The notes beneath the pieces were generated by a model. It saw only the letters and a program-made list of their open reading frames with translations. It had not been told where the DNA came from and did not search any database. Below are positions 16,901 to 23,108 of a stretch of 24,885 nucleotides of DNA, piece after piece (position 1 is the stretch's first letter; every line of letters begins with the position of its first letter). Position numbers and translations under genes: made by a program. The stretch comes from DAIDKA01 sp049792815 (lineage in GTDB: Bacteria > Pseudomonadota > Gammaproteobacteria > Steroidobacterales > Steroidobacteraceae): assembly GCA_049792815.1 (NCBI GenBank), contig JBARBG010000066.1, positions 1-24,885 on the forward strand, written 5' to 3'.

Positions 16901-17488
16901 ACCCACCAACTTGCGGTCGAGGATGACGTTGATGACGCCGCCGATTGCGCCGGAGCCGTACGCTGCCGAGGCACCGCCGGTGACGGTGTCGATGCGCGAT
17001 ACCAGGATCTGCGGGAGGAAGTTCAGGTCGAAACTATCGCCCTGGTTGGTCTGCACCGCACGGCGCGAGTCGATCAGCGTCAGGGTGCGGCTGCCGAAGA
17101 AGGGGTTCAAACCCCGCAGGTCCGGAATGAAGGCACCGGTAAAAAAGTTCGAGTTGCCGGTGTTTGCCGGGGTGAACTCCGAGACGTTCGCCGGGATCAC
17201 GGCCAGCGCCTCGCCGATATTGGTGATGCCGAGGTTCTCCATCGTGCCCATGTCGATGACCGTCGTCGGCGTCGGGGTGGTGAAGTCCGTGGTGCGCTTG
17301 ATGCGCGAACCGGTCACGGTCACTTCTTCCAACGGCTGCGCCTGCTCGCTGGCGGCTGGCGCCTGCTGCGCCAATACATGCGGGGCCCAGGAAAGACTCG
17401 CGGTAAGCAGGCATAGCATTCCTGCCATACCGGAGGCACCGCGCGCCGAACGAAGTATTGCGGCTACGGCTTGACTGGTTGAGGCCAT
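13997..17488 (-). CDS. TonB-dependent outer-membrane receptor
   Basis: Outer-membrane active transporter of 1163 residues driven by TonB-ExbBD. Signal peptide to about residue 40 (SLSWAPHVLA), TonB-box-like LEEVTVTGSRIKR from 53, then a plug domain: PTTVIDMGTMENLGITNIGE, DLRGLNPFFGSRTLTLID, VSRIDTVTGGASAAYGSGAI and GGVINVILDRK. The remaining 950 or so residues are a beta barrel with aromatic strand ends and long loops, some containing Cys pairs (SACANGSAGACSQ). Strand motifs near the end (LRPETADTTTLGIVLSP; RLSIYTQIDNLLNRQPPF) and the terminal GFRMAF with final Phe are classic. ATG 17488 has the ribosome site AGGGAG 6 bases upstream. Divergent to an S9 peptidase, which suggests peptide import; the substrate is not proved. 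Confidence 0.95.
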   Translation of the reverse strand: MASTSQAVAAILRSARGASGMAGMLCLLTASLSWAPHVLAQQAPAASEQAQPLEEVTVTGSRIKRTTDFTTPTPTTVIDMGTMENLGITNIGEALAVIPANVSEFTPANTGNSNFFTGAFIPDLRGLNPFFGSRTLTLIDSRRAVQTNQGDSFDLNFLPQILVSRIDTVTGGASAAYGSGAIGGVINVILDRKLVGGRINADIAETNDSDGRDKHLAAAYGLALFDNRVHLVVGGEYEKQDSVGCQTARSWCAEDKSLYVSGTAPGPGGGSLYTLGTGLRTNAISNSGVLWGYNFINNPNLLQATADGTSVAPYEGGSNPGVTGAGILNNTTVVGGQGNPIYQYTSLSAPLDRGLFSALMSAEVTDNINFSMDANWGKVSTTVYSGGPTTSPFVVNVGPGDALANFIGLGGQNIVGTSTDTFGPLPPPVFFGPTTVPTMPNAFIAQAAANGNPSLLNAVNAGYDSVNKDWTAQTNSLSAFTTTVKRITAGFDGKVGQSSWTWEAYGQFGQTEREQLVQNTNRATSFAMALDSVLVNGVPECRVTAAGGGLAGLTALTTPGNPFYNPLAAGTYANPAVLGNDAILSQGCVPLNPFGTQPLSPQALAYSFGNLDERLQYTQSILAANSSGDIWRGIGAGPFSLAVGFEHRHEVGHNDEVYCPQDANYTYCEARIVDFQIQYGTPFGGNVEVNEEFAELNLPLLKDKPFAHLLTLDVAARNSGYDNHASYGIDVTPAAFGVPNTAPGLLEAKHNLATFKVSALYEPIEGVRFRGSLSRDSRAPNFRELYYGQVLQSFAVGGFGSCTQPNTAPAQGLSDPCTWNLLGNTDLRPETADTTTLGIVLSPVQVPGLQVSADWFHIKLKNAIEQANVGEVESACANGSAGACSQFVFNGLYYNPALYNPANASSAAVVPSTTPGAVTGAAAWQAGFLNANVINATSYNGAAYEVKGVDFSLNYMKDVGALGTLDARLLTTWTGEQVFQSYAGSPVISELGQTGAANNFLNDENPSARWTGNLAISWVKGGFSLTPNVRFVGQGTLTYNGITQAENPVLYNYALYGYPDASNPSASDYKAQLFAKQYGWVAVPFNRVPSYFVFGLNAAYNFESLPGIKRLSIYTQIDNLLNRQPPFANSPTGFFGGPSEGGTNPIFFDTLGLRYRAGFRMAF

Positions 17489-17565
17489 TAGAATCTCCCT
17501 ACACGAATGGTTTGTCGTCAGACGCGGTCAGGCGAACAACCCGTGAATGCGGCTCTTCGCCGATC

Positions 17566-17588
17566 AAAAAAGGGAACCCCTCGGGGCT
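17566..17588 (-). promoter_or_regulatory. Terminator-like hairpin in the receptor leader
   Basis: On the minus strand AGCCC-CGAG-GGGTT can pair (5 pairs, one G-T), followed by CCC and six T, about 80 bases before the receptor's ATG. The stem is short. It could be a weak attenuator in a long 5' leader; no known riboswitch was recognised. Confidence 0.3.
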
Positions 17589-17763
17589 CAAGTCGCATGC
17601 GCGGCCGCGCTGCGAGAGTATTGATCCCGCAACTGTTCAGACCGAGCTCGCGCGCAACAAAGGTCCATATCCCCCCTACTGCGACTTGTTGTTCTGGAGC
17701 TACGCCGAGAGACGCTGCTCCATCAACTCATTATTAATGGCCGCTAATGTAGGAGTTATCGCT

Positions 17764-17774
17764 TTGCACTGCAA
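17764..17774. promoter_or_regulatory. Palindrome TTGCACTGCAA, possible operator
   Basis: Perfect dyad TTGCA-C-TGCAA in the AT-rich centre of the divergent region, about 200 bases before the S9 peptidase start and 275 before the receptor start. Position suggests a shared regulator site; the regulator is not in the window. Confidence 0.35.
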
Positions 17775-17970
17775 TGAATAGTTTAAATGAGATGTTGCCA
17801 ATAGTTTCGCCGCGCCGGCGGCACTCCAAGTGACACTGCCATCGCAACTTACGCGCCGGAGTGCTGCAATGCGGCGATCCATCACGATGAATTGGAAGCG
17901 CCGCTTCTGCTCAGAGGATGGCCCGTTGCATAATCATTTCGAGAACGCAGGCTGCTGGGAGAGAGGTCGA

Positions 17971-19974
17971 ATGCGAGGGCTCACTGCACTGGGATCGACA
18001 TTCGCGTTTGCATGCCTGGGCGCGGCGGCTGCCCCGGCTGCAATGCCGCCGATCGCGGCGTTCGCCGGCGACAAGTCGGTCAGTGATGTGGCCATTTCTC
18101 CAGACGGCCACTACCTCAGCATGCTCGTGCTCACGCCCGATCGGCGTGTCGTGCTGGTGCAGGACCTGGCGGGGGCCACGCCGGTTCACGTCGTGATGGC
18201 TGCTGACCTGAATCAGTCCACTGACCTGGCCTGGTGTCGCTGGGCGACTGGCACACGGCTGATCTGCGGATTGCGCGAGATGATTAACGCGCCCTCCGGT
18301 GTTGGCGTCGTGATTGTGTCGACTCGGCTCGTGGCAGTCGATGCCGACGGCAAGAACAGCAAGCTGCTGATGCAGGAGCAGGGCACGACGCCCGGTGAGG
18401 CCCTGGGGCAGTTTCAGGACAACGTCATCGACTGGGAGCCCGGCAAGCCGAACACCATTCTGGTTGCGAGCGCGGAGAACCAGATGGATGCGCGCACGCG
18501 CGCGGCCCTGCAGAGCGGCGGCGGGACTCTGGGCCGAACGTTGAACGAATTTCCCGCCGTCTATGAGCTCGACATCAACACCGGAGCGATGACGCTGCAC
18601 GCGCATGCGCACGAGCCCATCCGCCAGTTCGTCACGGACGGCCACGGTGAGGTGCGCTTCGGCTGGGGCTACTTTGCCAAATCCACCGAAATCGAATACT
18701 ACGCGCGCCCCAGCGCCGGCAAAGATTGGCATCTGCTGTTCAAGCGCGACGCCTTCTCGGCACGACTCGATCCCGTCGCGATATGCCCCGAGACTCCAGA
18801 TTGTGCCTACGCCTTCGGGCCGTCGGACGGTCGCGTCGCACTGTGGCGCATGGACCTCGCGGGGTCGACGCCACCGCAACTTGAGTTTGCGCATCCCGCG
18901 GTCGACGTACTCAGCGTGTCTTTGGGACGCGACCAGCAGCTGCTCGGAGTAACGTACGAGACGGACCGCCCGTTCTTCTATGCGACCGACCCGAAGATCA
19001 AGCAGCTCATCGATCGGGTGAAGCCCGCCCTTGCCGACGCTTACATCACGGTGGTCGACGCGACGCGCGATGAAGGGCTACTGGTGGTGCGCACCATCAG
19101 CGATATCGATCCGGGGACGTACTACCTGTTCGATTCCCGAACAGGGAAGCTGGGCCGCATCGCATCCGGCTATCCGGAACTTGATACCAAGTCGTTGGGC
19201 CGCATGCAGTCGATCAGCTACACCGCACAGGACGGTACGACCATTCCCGGATACCTCACTGTCCCGCCAGGCAAGGCTGCCCAGAATCTGCCGCTCGTCG
19301 TCCTGCCGCACGGCGGACCGACGGCACGCGACTACTGGGACTTCGATTTTCTGCGGGCATTCCTGGTGAGTCGTGGATATGCCGTGCTGCAGATGAATTT
19401 CCGCGGCTCAAGCGGCTATGGCGTCAAGTGGCGCGCCGCCGCCCACCAGGACTGGGGCGGACTGCCGCATGCTGACGTTACCGACGGCGCGCACTGGGCA
19501 ATCAAGCAGGGCATCGCCGATCCGAAGCGCATCTGTATCGTGGGGTGGAGCTACGGCGGGTATGTCGCGCTGCTCTCGGCCGTACGCGATGCAGATCTGT
19601 ACCGTTGCTCCATCAGCATCGCGGGCGTAAGTGACCTGGGGCTGCTTGAGGACCAGCAAGATTACTTTGTGTCCGGCGAGATCAGCCGCCAGCAAATCGG
19701 CACTGCCCGGGACAAGCTCGCGCAGGATTCGCCGCGCGGCCATGCCGGTGCGATAGCCGTACCGGTTCTCATGATTCACGGCGACAAGGATGCCCAGGTG
19801 AATTCAGAACAGTCGCGGGCGATGGATGCGGCGCTCGCGATGGCCGGCAAGCCGCATCGGTTCATCCTGATCAAGGGTGCGGATCATCAGATGACGCGCG
19901 AGTCCGACCACACCACGATGCTCACTGCGATTGAGAAATTCCTCGCCGAGAATCTCGGCCCCGGCACGCCGTAA
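17971..19974 (+). CDS. Secreted S9 family (prolyl oligopeptidase-like) serine peptidase
   Basis: Serine peptidase of 667 residues hydrolysing oligopeptides, probably in the periplasm. Signal peptide MRGLTALGSTFAFACLGAAA, then a beta-propeller-like N-terminal domain (SVSDVAISPDGHYLSML, LVAVDADGKNSKLL) to about residue 410, then an alpha/beta-hydrolase domain: LPLVVLPHGGPTARD, NFRGSSGYG, nucleophile GWSYGGY (S527), HGDKDAQV (catalytic Asp probably D607) and GADHQM (H639). All three catalytic residues are present. The frame is open from 17830, but ATG 17971 starts the signal peptide and has GAGAGG upstream. It diverges from the TonB-dependent receptor and stops 9 bases from the converging ABC permease gene. 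Confidence 0.93.
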   Translation: MRGLTALGSTFAFACLGAAAAPAAMPPIAAFAGDKSVSDVAISPDGHYLSMLVLTPDRRVVLVQDLAGATPVHVVMAADLNQSTDLAWCRWATGTRLICGLREMINAPSGVGVVIVSTRLVAVDADGKNSKLLMQEQGTTPGEALGQFQDNVIDWEPGKPNTILVASAENQMDARTRAALQSGGGTLGRTLNEFPAVYELDINTGAMTLHAHAHEPIRQFVTDGHGEVRFGWGYFAKSTEIEYYARPSAGKDWHLLFKRDAFSARLDPVAICPETPDCAYAFGPSDGRVALWRMDLAGSTPPQLEFAHPAVDVLSVSLGRDQQLLGVTYETDRPFFYATDPKIKQLIDRVKPALADAYITVVDATRDEGLLVVRTISDIDPGTYYLFDSRTGKLGRIASGYPELDTKSLGRMQSISYTAQDGTTIPGYLTVPPGKAAQNLPLVVLPHGGPTARDYWDFDFLRAFLVSRGYAVLQMNFRGSSGYGVKWRAAAHQDWGGLPHADVTDGAHWAIKQGIADPKRICIVGWSYGGYVALLSAVRDADLYRCSISIAGVSDLGLLEDQQDYFVSGEISRQQIGTARDKLAQDSPRGHAGAIAVPVLMIHGDKDAQVNSEQSRAMDAALAMAGKPHRFILIKGADHQMTRESDHTTMLTAIEKFLAENLGPGTP

Positions 19975-19983
19975 AGGTGGCCG

Positions 19984-20769
19984 CTACAGATCACGCTTCA
20001 TGTAGACCCGATACGAAACACAGAGCATTACCGCCATCCAGGCGGCTGCAGCCAGAAATAACAACTCTGTGTGCCAGTGGCCCTCGAGTGGGTTGCGCGC
20101 GCTGCCGCCATGGGGCTGGTATTGGTTGTAGGTCACCAGGGCGTTTTGAACCTGAAGCGGCAGCCACTGTGCGATGTCCCCAAGGTGATGGGTGCGCAGA
20201 ATCAGGGCGGCGATATTGTCGAAGATCTGATAGACCAGCGCTGCTCCGACGGCGGGCCCCGCGCTGCGAACCGTCATGCAGATGAGTAGCGCGATGCTGG
20301 CATAGCACAGCATCCCCAGTAGCACACCGCAGCCCGCGAGAACATAGGTCGCCGTCGGATCGTACGGTTGGGCGTGCGAAGTAGAAGTCGCAATGAGGGC
20401 CAAGGTCCCGCCAGCGGCGAACCGCGTGAGGTACAGCGCGATTGCGATCGTCGGGATCAGCAGCGCCTTGCCGACCCACCACTGACGCTTCGAGAGTCCG
20501 TCAATGATGTTCTGGCGACTGGTTTTCCAGTCGAATTCGCCGCAGGTCATGAGTACGAGGAGCACGACACCGAAGGTACTCGCGATCGAGACGTCGCCGG
20601 TGAGAAGCGCTGGAAGCGTATCGGGAAATCCGTGGCCATGTGATGGCGCGCCATAGCGCTGCGCCACCAGCAGCAAAATCGTTATGGTCAGAAAACTTAG
20701 GTAAGTCACCCAGGCGGCCGGGCGCTTGAGCATCTTGAACAATTCCAGGCGATACACCGTGAAAATCAT
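19984..20769 (-). CDS. ABC-2 type transporter permease
   Basis: Inner-membrane subunit of 261 residues with about six helices, pairing with the ATPase encoded just upstream. Starts MIFTVYRLELFKMLKRPAAW, the amphipathic entry typical of ABC-2 permeases, and has GEFDWKTSRQNIIDGLSKRQ between helices 2 and 3, a cytoplasmic coupling region typical of BcrB/NatB-like proteins. Later helices include VLAGCGVLLGMLCYASIALL and LLFLAAAAWMAVMLCVSY. ATG 20769 overlaps the ATPase stop by ATGA, so translation is coupled. Such pairs export lipids, peptides or antibiotics; the substrate is unknown. Confidence 0.88.
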   Translation of the reverse strand: MIFTVYRLELFKMLKRPAAWVTYLSFLTITILLLVAQRYGAPSHGHGFPDTLPALLTGDVSIASTFGVVLLVLMTCGEFDWKTSRQNIIDGLSKRQWWVGKALLIPTIAIALYLTRFAAGGTLALIATSTSHAQPYDPTATYVLAGCGVLLGMLCYASIALLICMTVRSAGPAVGAALVYQIFDNIAALILRTHHLGDIAQWLPLQVQNALVTYNQYQPHGGSARNPLEGHWHTELLFLAAAAWMAVMLCVSYRVYMKRDL

Positions 20770-21689
20770 GAGGCCGCCCCCACGTCCGTGGCGCTGCTCG
20801 AACCGGTGAGCCGCAAGAAGGTCTCTTCCAGCGTGGATCGCTGACTGCTCAGTTCAGCCAGATAGATCCCAAGGCCGGCAAGATACCTAGACAGTAGTGC
20901 AGGATCGGAATCTGCAAGCTCGGTATAGACCGCCCCGTGTTCGCGCCGCATCTGGCGCGCCTGGGGGTAGTTGCAAACCGCCTCCCACAGCGTACCCACG
21001 TTATCGGTGCGCAGACGAAATACGGGTGCACCGGCGGTCAGTTCGGATACCGCGCCGCTGCGCAACAGGCGCCCCTGCTTGAGGATTGCCACGTGGGTAC
21101 AAACCCGCTCCACTTCTGCCAGCAGATGCGTACACAGCACGATGGTCCTGCCGGAGCGCGAGAGTTTCAGAATGAGCTCGCGGATCTCCTGCATGCCCTC
21201 GGGATCAAGCCCGTTGGTAGGTTCGTCGAAAATCAGCAGCTCCGGGTCCCCGAGCATCGCGGCCGCAAGGGCCAGGCGTTGTTTCATACCCAGCGAGTAG
21301 CCCTTGGTTTTGCGGTCGGCCGCCGCCAGCAAGTCGACTGCCTGCAGCGCCGGTTCAATGTGACTGTCGCTGAGCCGTTTGATTGCAGCCACCAGGTGCA
21401 GGTTCTGGCGACCGGTCAGATAGGGATACAGATTGGGCTGCTCCAGAGTTCCGCCGACTCGCCTTCGGGATCGAGCCAGCGCACGCGCGTCATCGCTGCC
21501 AAACAGGCGCAAATGCCCGGCCGTCGGCGTCACGATCCCGAAGATCATGCCGATCGTTGTCGTCTTGCCACTGCCGTTGGGTCCGAGGAAGCCGAATACC
21601 TGGCCCGAATGAACATCGAATGTCACATCGTCGACGGCCCTCAGCTTGCCGTAAACCTTGGTCAGTCCTGCGACGGAAAGAATGCTCAT
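20766..21689 (-). CDS. ABC transporter ATPase (NatA/CcmA/BcrA-like)
   Basis: Cytoplasmic ATPase of 307 residues that powers the ABC-2 permease. Seen: Walker A GPNGSGKTT (36-44), Q-loop TLEQPNLYPYL (Q84), signature YSLGMKQRLALA (131 onward), Walker B LLIFDEPTNGLDPEG (D155, E156) and the H-loop CTHLLAE. About 90 residues follow the core, as in drug or lantibiotic exporters of the BcrA type. The frame is open to a GTG at 21704, but ATG 21689 has GGAG 9 bases upstream and begins the standard ILSVAGLTKVYG. No regulator gene lies beside the pair; its promoter overlaps a dyad (21789-21820). Confidence 0.93.
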   Translation of the reverse strand: MSILSVAGLTKVYGKLRAVDDVTFDVHSGQVFGFLGPNGSGKTTTIGMIFGIVTPTAGHLRLFGSDDARALARSRRRVGGTLEQPNLYPYLTGRQNLHLVAAIKRLSDSHIEPALQAVDLLAAADRKTKGYSLGMKQRLALAAAMLGDPELLIFDEPTNGLDPEGMQEIRELILKLSRSGRTIVLCTHLLAEVERVCTHVAILKQGRLLRSGAVSELTAGAPVFRLRTDNVGTLWEAVCNYPQARQMRREHGAVYTELADSDPALLSRYLAGLGIYLAELSSQRSTLEETFLRLTGSSSATDVGAAS

Positions 21690-21788
21690 GACCTCAGACT
21701 CCACGTGCGGGAAGGAACTGCCGCCTTAAGTCGGCGCGAATGGCTTGCCCCGCTGCCCCGGGGACCAATGGCAAGGGTCCTATACAGT

Positions 21789-21820
21789 ATTAGTGTACTA
21801 CTAATGTATATCAGATTCAA
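21789..21820 (-). promoter_or_regulatory. Promoter with overlapping dyad, ABC transporter operon
   Basis: On the minus strand TTGAAT (21815-21820) and TACACT (21792-21797) are separated by exactly 17 bases, a plausible sigma70 pair (4 of 6 matches each). The inverted repeat ATTAGT-GTACT-ACTAAT (21789-21805) covers the -10 and part of the spacer, so a bound repressor would block the promoter. A start near 21785 would leave a leader of about 95 bases. GntR (YtrA type) or TetR regulators commonly use such dyads at exporter promoters; this is inference. Confidence 0.5.
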
Positions 21821-21948
21821 GCCGGTTTGACTTGGGCGGGCTCAACCGTGCCCGTGGGTGGTCGGCCGCAACGGCCCGGCAGAGCGGCCCGCCGCGGGTC
21901 AAGTGCTCGCACAGCTGCGGCGACTTGCCACGCCACTGGCTTGATTTA

Positions 21949-22734
21949 TCAGTAACTGATCAACCAAGCCGCGACTTCGTGCCAGACGTGGGTCCCCGCA
22001 ATAGGACCCAACTCGGGGGGAAGCGTCAGCATCGTCAGTAGTCCACCCCATCCATATACGGCGTACACGCGCCGGTAGCGCACCCAGTCATAGACGGGGC
22101 CGCTGAGCACGAAAAGCAAAATGATGCCGCCAATAACCTGCGGGAAGCCGATCGTCAGCGCCAGTCGCACGGCGCCCGGAGGTAGAAGACCGCCAATCAC
22201 TGCAGTCAGCATCGAGCGCTTGTGGACTTCAGGCTTGTGCCGATTGAAGAGGCCCACCGCGATCAAAATCGCAAAGATCGATATGTCTCGGAGTGGAACG
22301 ATCAAAAAACTTTCGGGGTCTGGGAAGAACTGGGGTGGGCCGCCGTTGTATCCCTGTCTCGCGGCCAGGACAGCGGTCACCGGTCCTACGATGAGCATGG
22401 CCGCAGCGAGGACCGTGCCCGCGGCGCCCAAGCGCCGGTGCAGGTCGACCCGACCGTGGCGCACCAATGACGTCTGGACGACAAAGAGGACAAGCCATGA
22501 CGTAAACACGGCAGCATGCACGTGCACAAAAAACGGTAGTGGCGGTGCACCGGTGAGGGTCTTTAGAAAGTAGGTGCGCGAGAAGCCACCGATGATGGTG
22601 CACGCCAGCAAGACTGCGATGATGCTGAAGAATCCATGATCGGCCCGTAGCCCTCTTTTGGACCCCGCGTTGTGAGGTTCACTGGCTGCTGCGGGCAGCG
22701 GCTGTTGCGTCGCAGTTATTGCGGGCGGAGGCAC
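21949..22734 (-). CDS. Conserved membrane protein with His motifs, function unknown
   Basis: About 261 residues with six or seven helices (about 35-53, 68-90, 103-125, 145-163, 176-215, 245-260). Distinct motifs: FFVHVHAAVFTSWLVLF (H71, H73), RHGRVDLHRRLG (H93, H99), FNRHKPEVHKRSM (H166, H171) and a final HVWHEVAAWLI. The pattern resembles a common group of uncharacterised proteobacterial membrane proteins; His at helix ends could bind heme or metal, but nothing proves this. The frame is open to 22923, yet those 63 residues are polar and read through repeat copy C; GTG 22734 has AGGGA 9 bases upstream and is preferred. Single gene, downstream of nothing obvious. Confidence 0.7.
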   Translation of the reverse strand: MPPPAITATQQPLPAAASEPHNAGSKRGLRADHGFFSIIAVLLACTIIGGFSRTYFLKTLTGAPPLPFFVHVHAAVFTSWLVLFVVQTSLVRHGRVDLHRRLGAAGTVLAAAMLIVGPVTAVLAARQGYNGGPPQFFPDPESFLIVPLRDISIFAILIAVGLFNRHKPEVHKRSMLTAVIGGLLPPGAVRLALTIGFPQVIGGIILLFVLSGPVYDWVRYRRVYAVYGWGGLLTMLTLPPELGPIAGTHVWHEVAAWLISY

Positions 22735-23108
22735 TGGCAAATGTCCCTGTCGATTTTCCTGAGCAAGACCGTCGCACGGCTTTGATATCCGCGAATCTCT
22801 CACTAGTACCGTAACTCGACCGCAAATCCAAGTCTTGAGGCGCCACCAGCTGCGAACGTGTGAAGAACGAGCTTTGCTGCGGTGACTAGCCGCGGGGTCT
22901 TGATACGGCAAAGCCGGGCTCATGCAAATATCCGCGATAAAGCTTGGTGTTCTGTTCAGGTTGCACGAGATTTAACAGTTTGGAGTACATGCTTGGGCTG
23001 TTGTATTGGATATAGTTTCACCATCGCTTGGAGTTAATGTAGGTACTTGAGGCGTCGCCGCGGGCGCCTTAGTGCGACGGTATGCATAATGCAATGCGAT
23101 CATGTTCG
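22735..23108. other. Intergenic region with repeat copy C, no gene seen
   Basis: About 374 bases between two minus-strand genes. It contains 30-bp repeat copy C (22889-22918) and, in a clearly more AT-rich part (22920-23108), an 11-base palindrome TGCATAATGCA at 23083-23093 just past the stop of the TolB-like/TPR gene. The promoter of the membrane-protein gene should lie here but was not identified. Confidence 0.5.
22889..22918 (+). repeat. 30-bp dispersed repeat, copy C
   Basis: GCCGCGGGG, then TCTTGA, then TACGGCAAAGCCGGG. The right-hand 15 bases are identical to copy A. It lies upstream of the membrane-protein gene (start 22734), inside the rejected N-terminal extension of its open frame. 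Confidence 0.65.

Larger units (their letters stand above)
17489..17970. other. Divergent regulatory region of receptor and S9 peptidase genes
   Basis: About 480 bases without a convincing gene. An open frame at 17458-17781 (plus) has no family likeness and runs into the receptor gene, so it was rejected. The region holds an 11-base palindrome (17764-17774) and, on the receptor side, a terminator-like element with six T (17566-17588). It must carry both promoters, but I could not place them reliably. Confidence 0.5.

Noticed and set aside
17458..17781. 107-codon plus-strand frame in the receptor-peptidase divergent region
   Set aside because: Begins inside the receptor gene, has no family likeness and covers the region that must hold both promoters.
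22735..22923. 63-residue N-terminal extension of the membrane-protein gene
   Set aside because: The extension is polar, reads through repeat copy C and has no ribosome site, whereas GTG 22734 has one.
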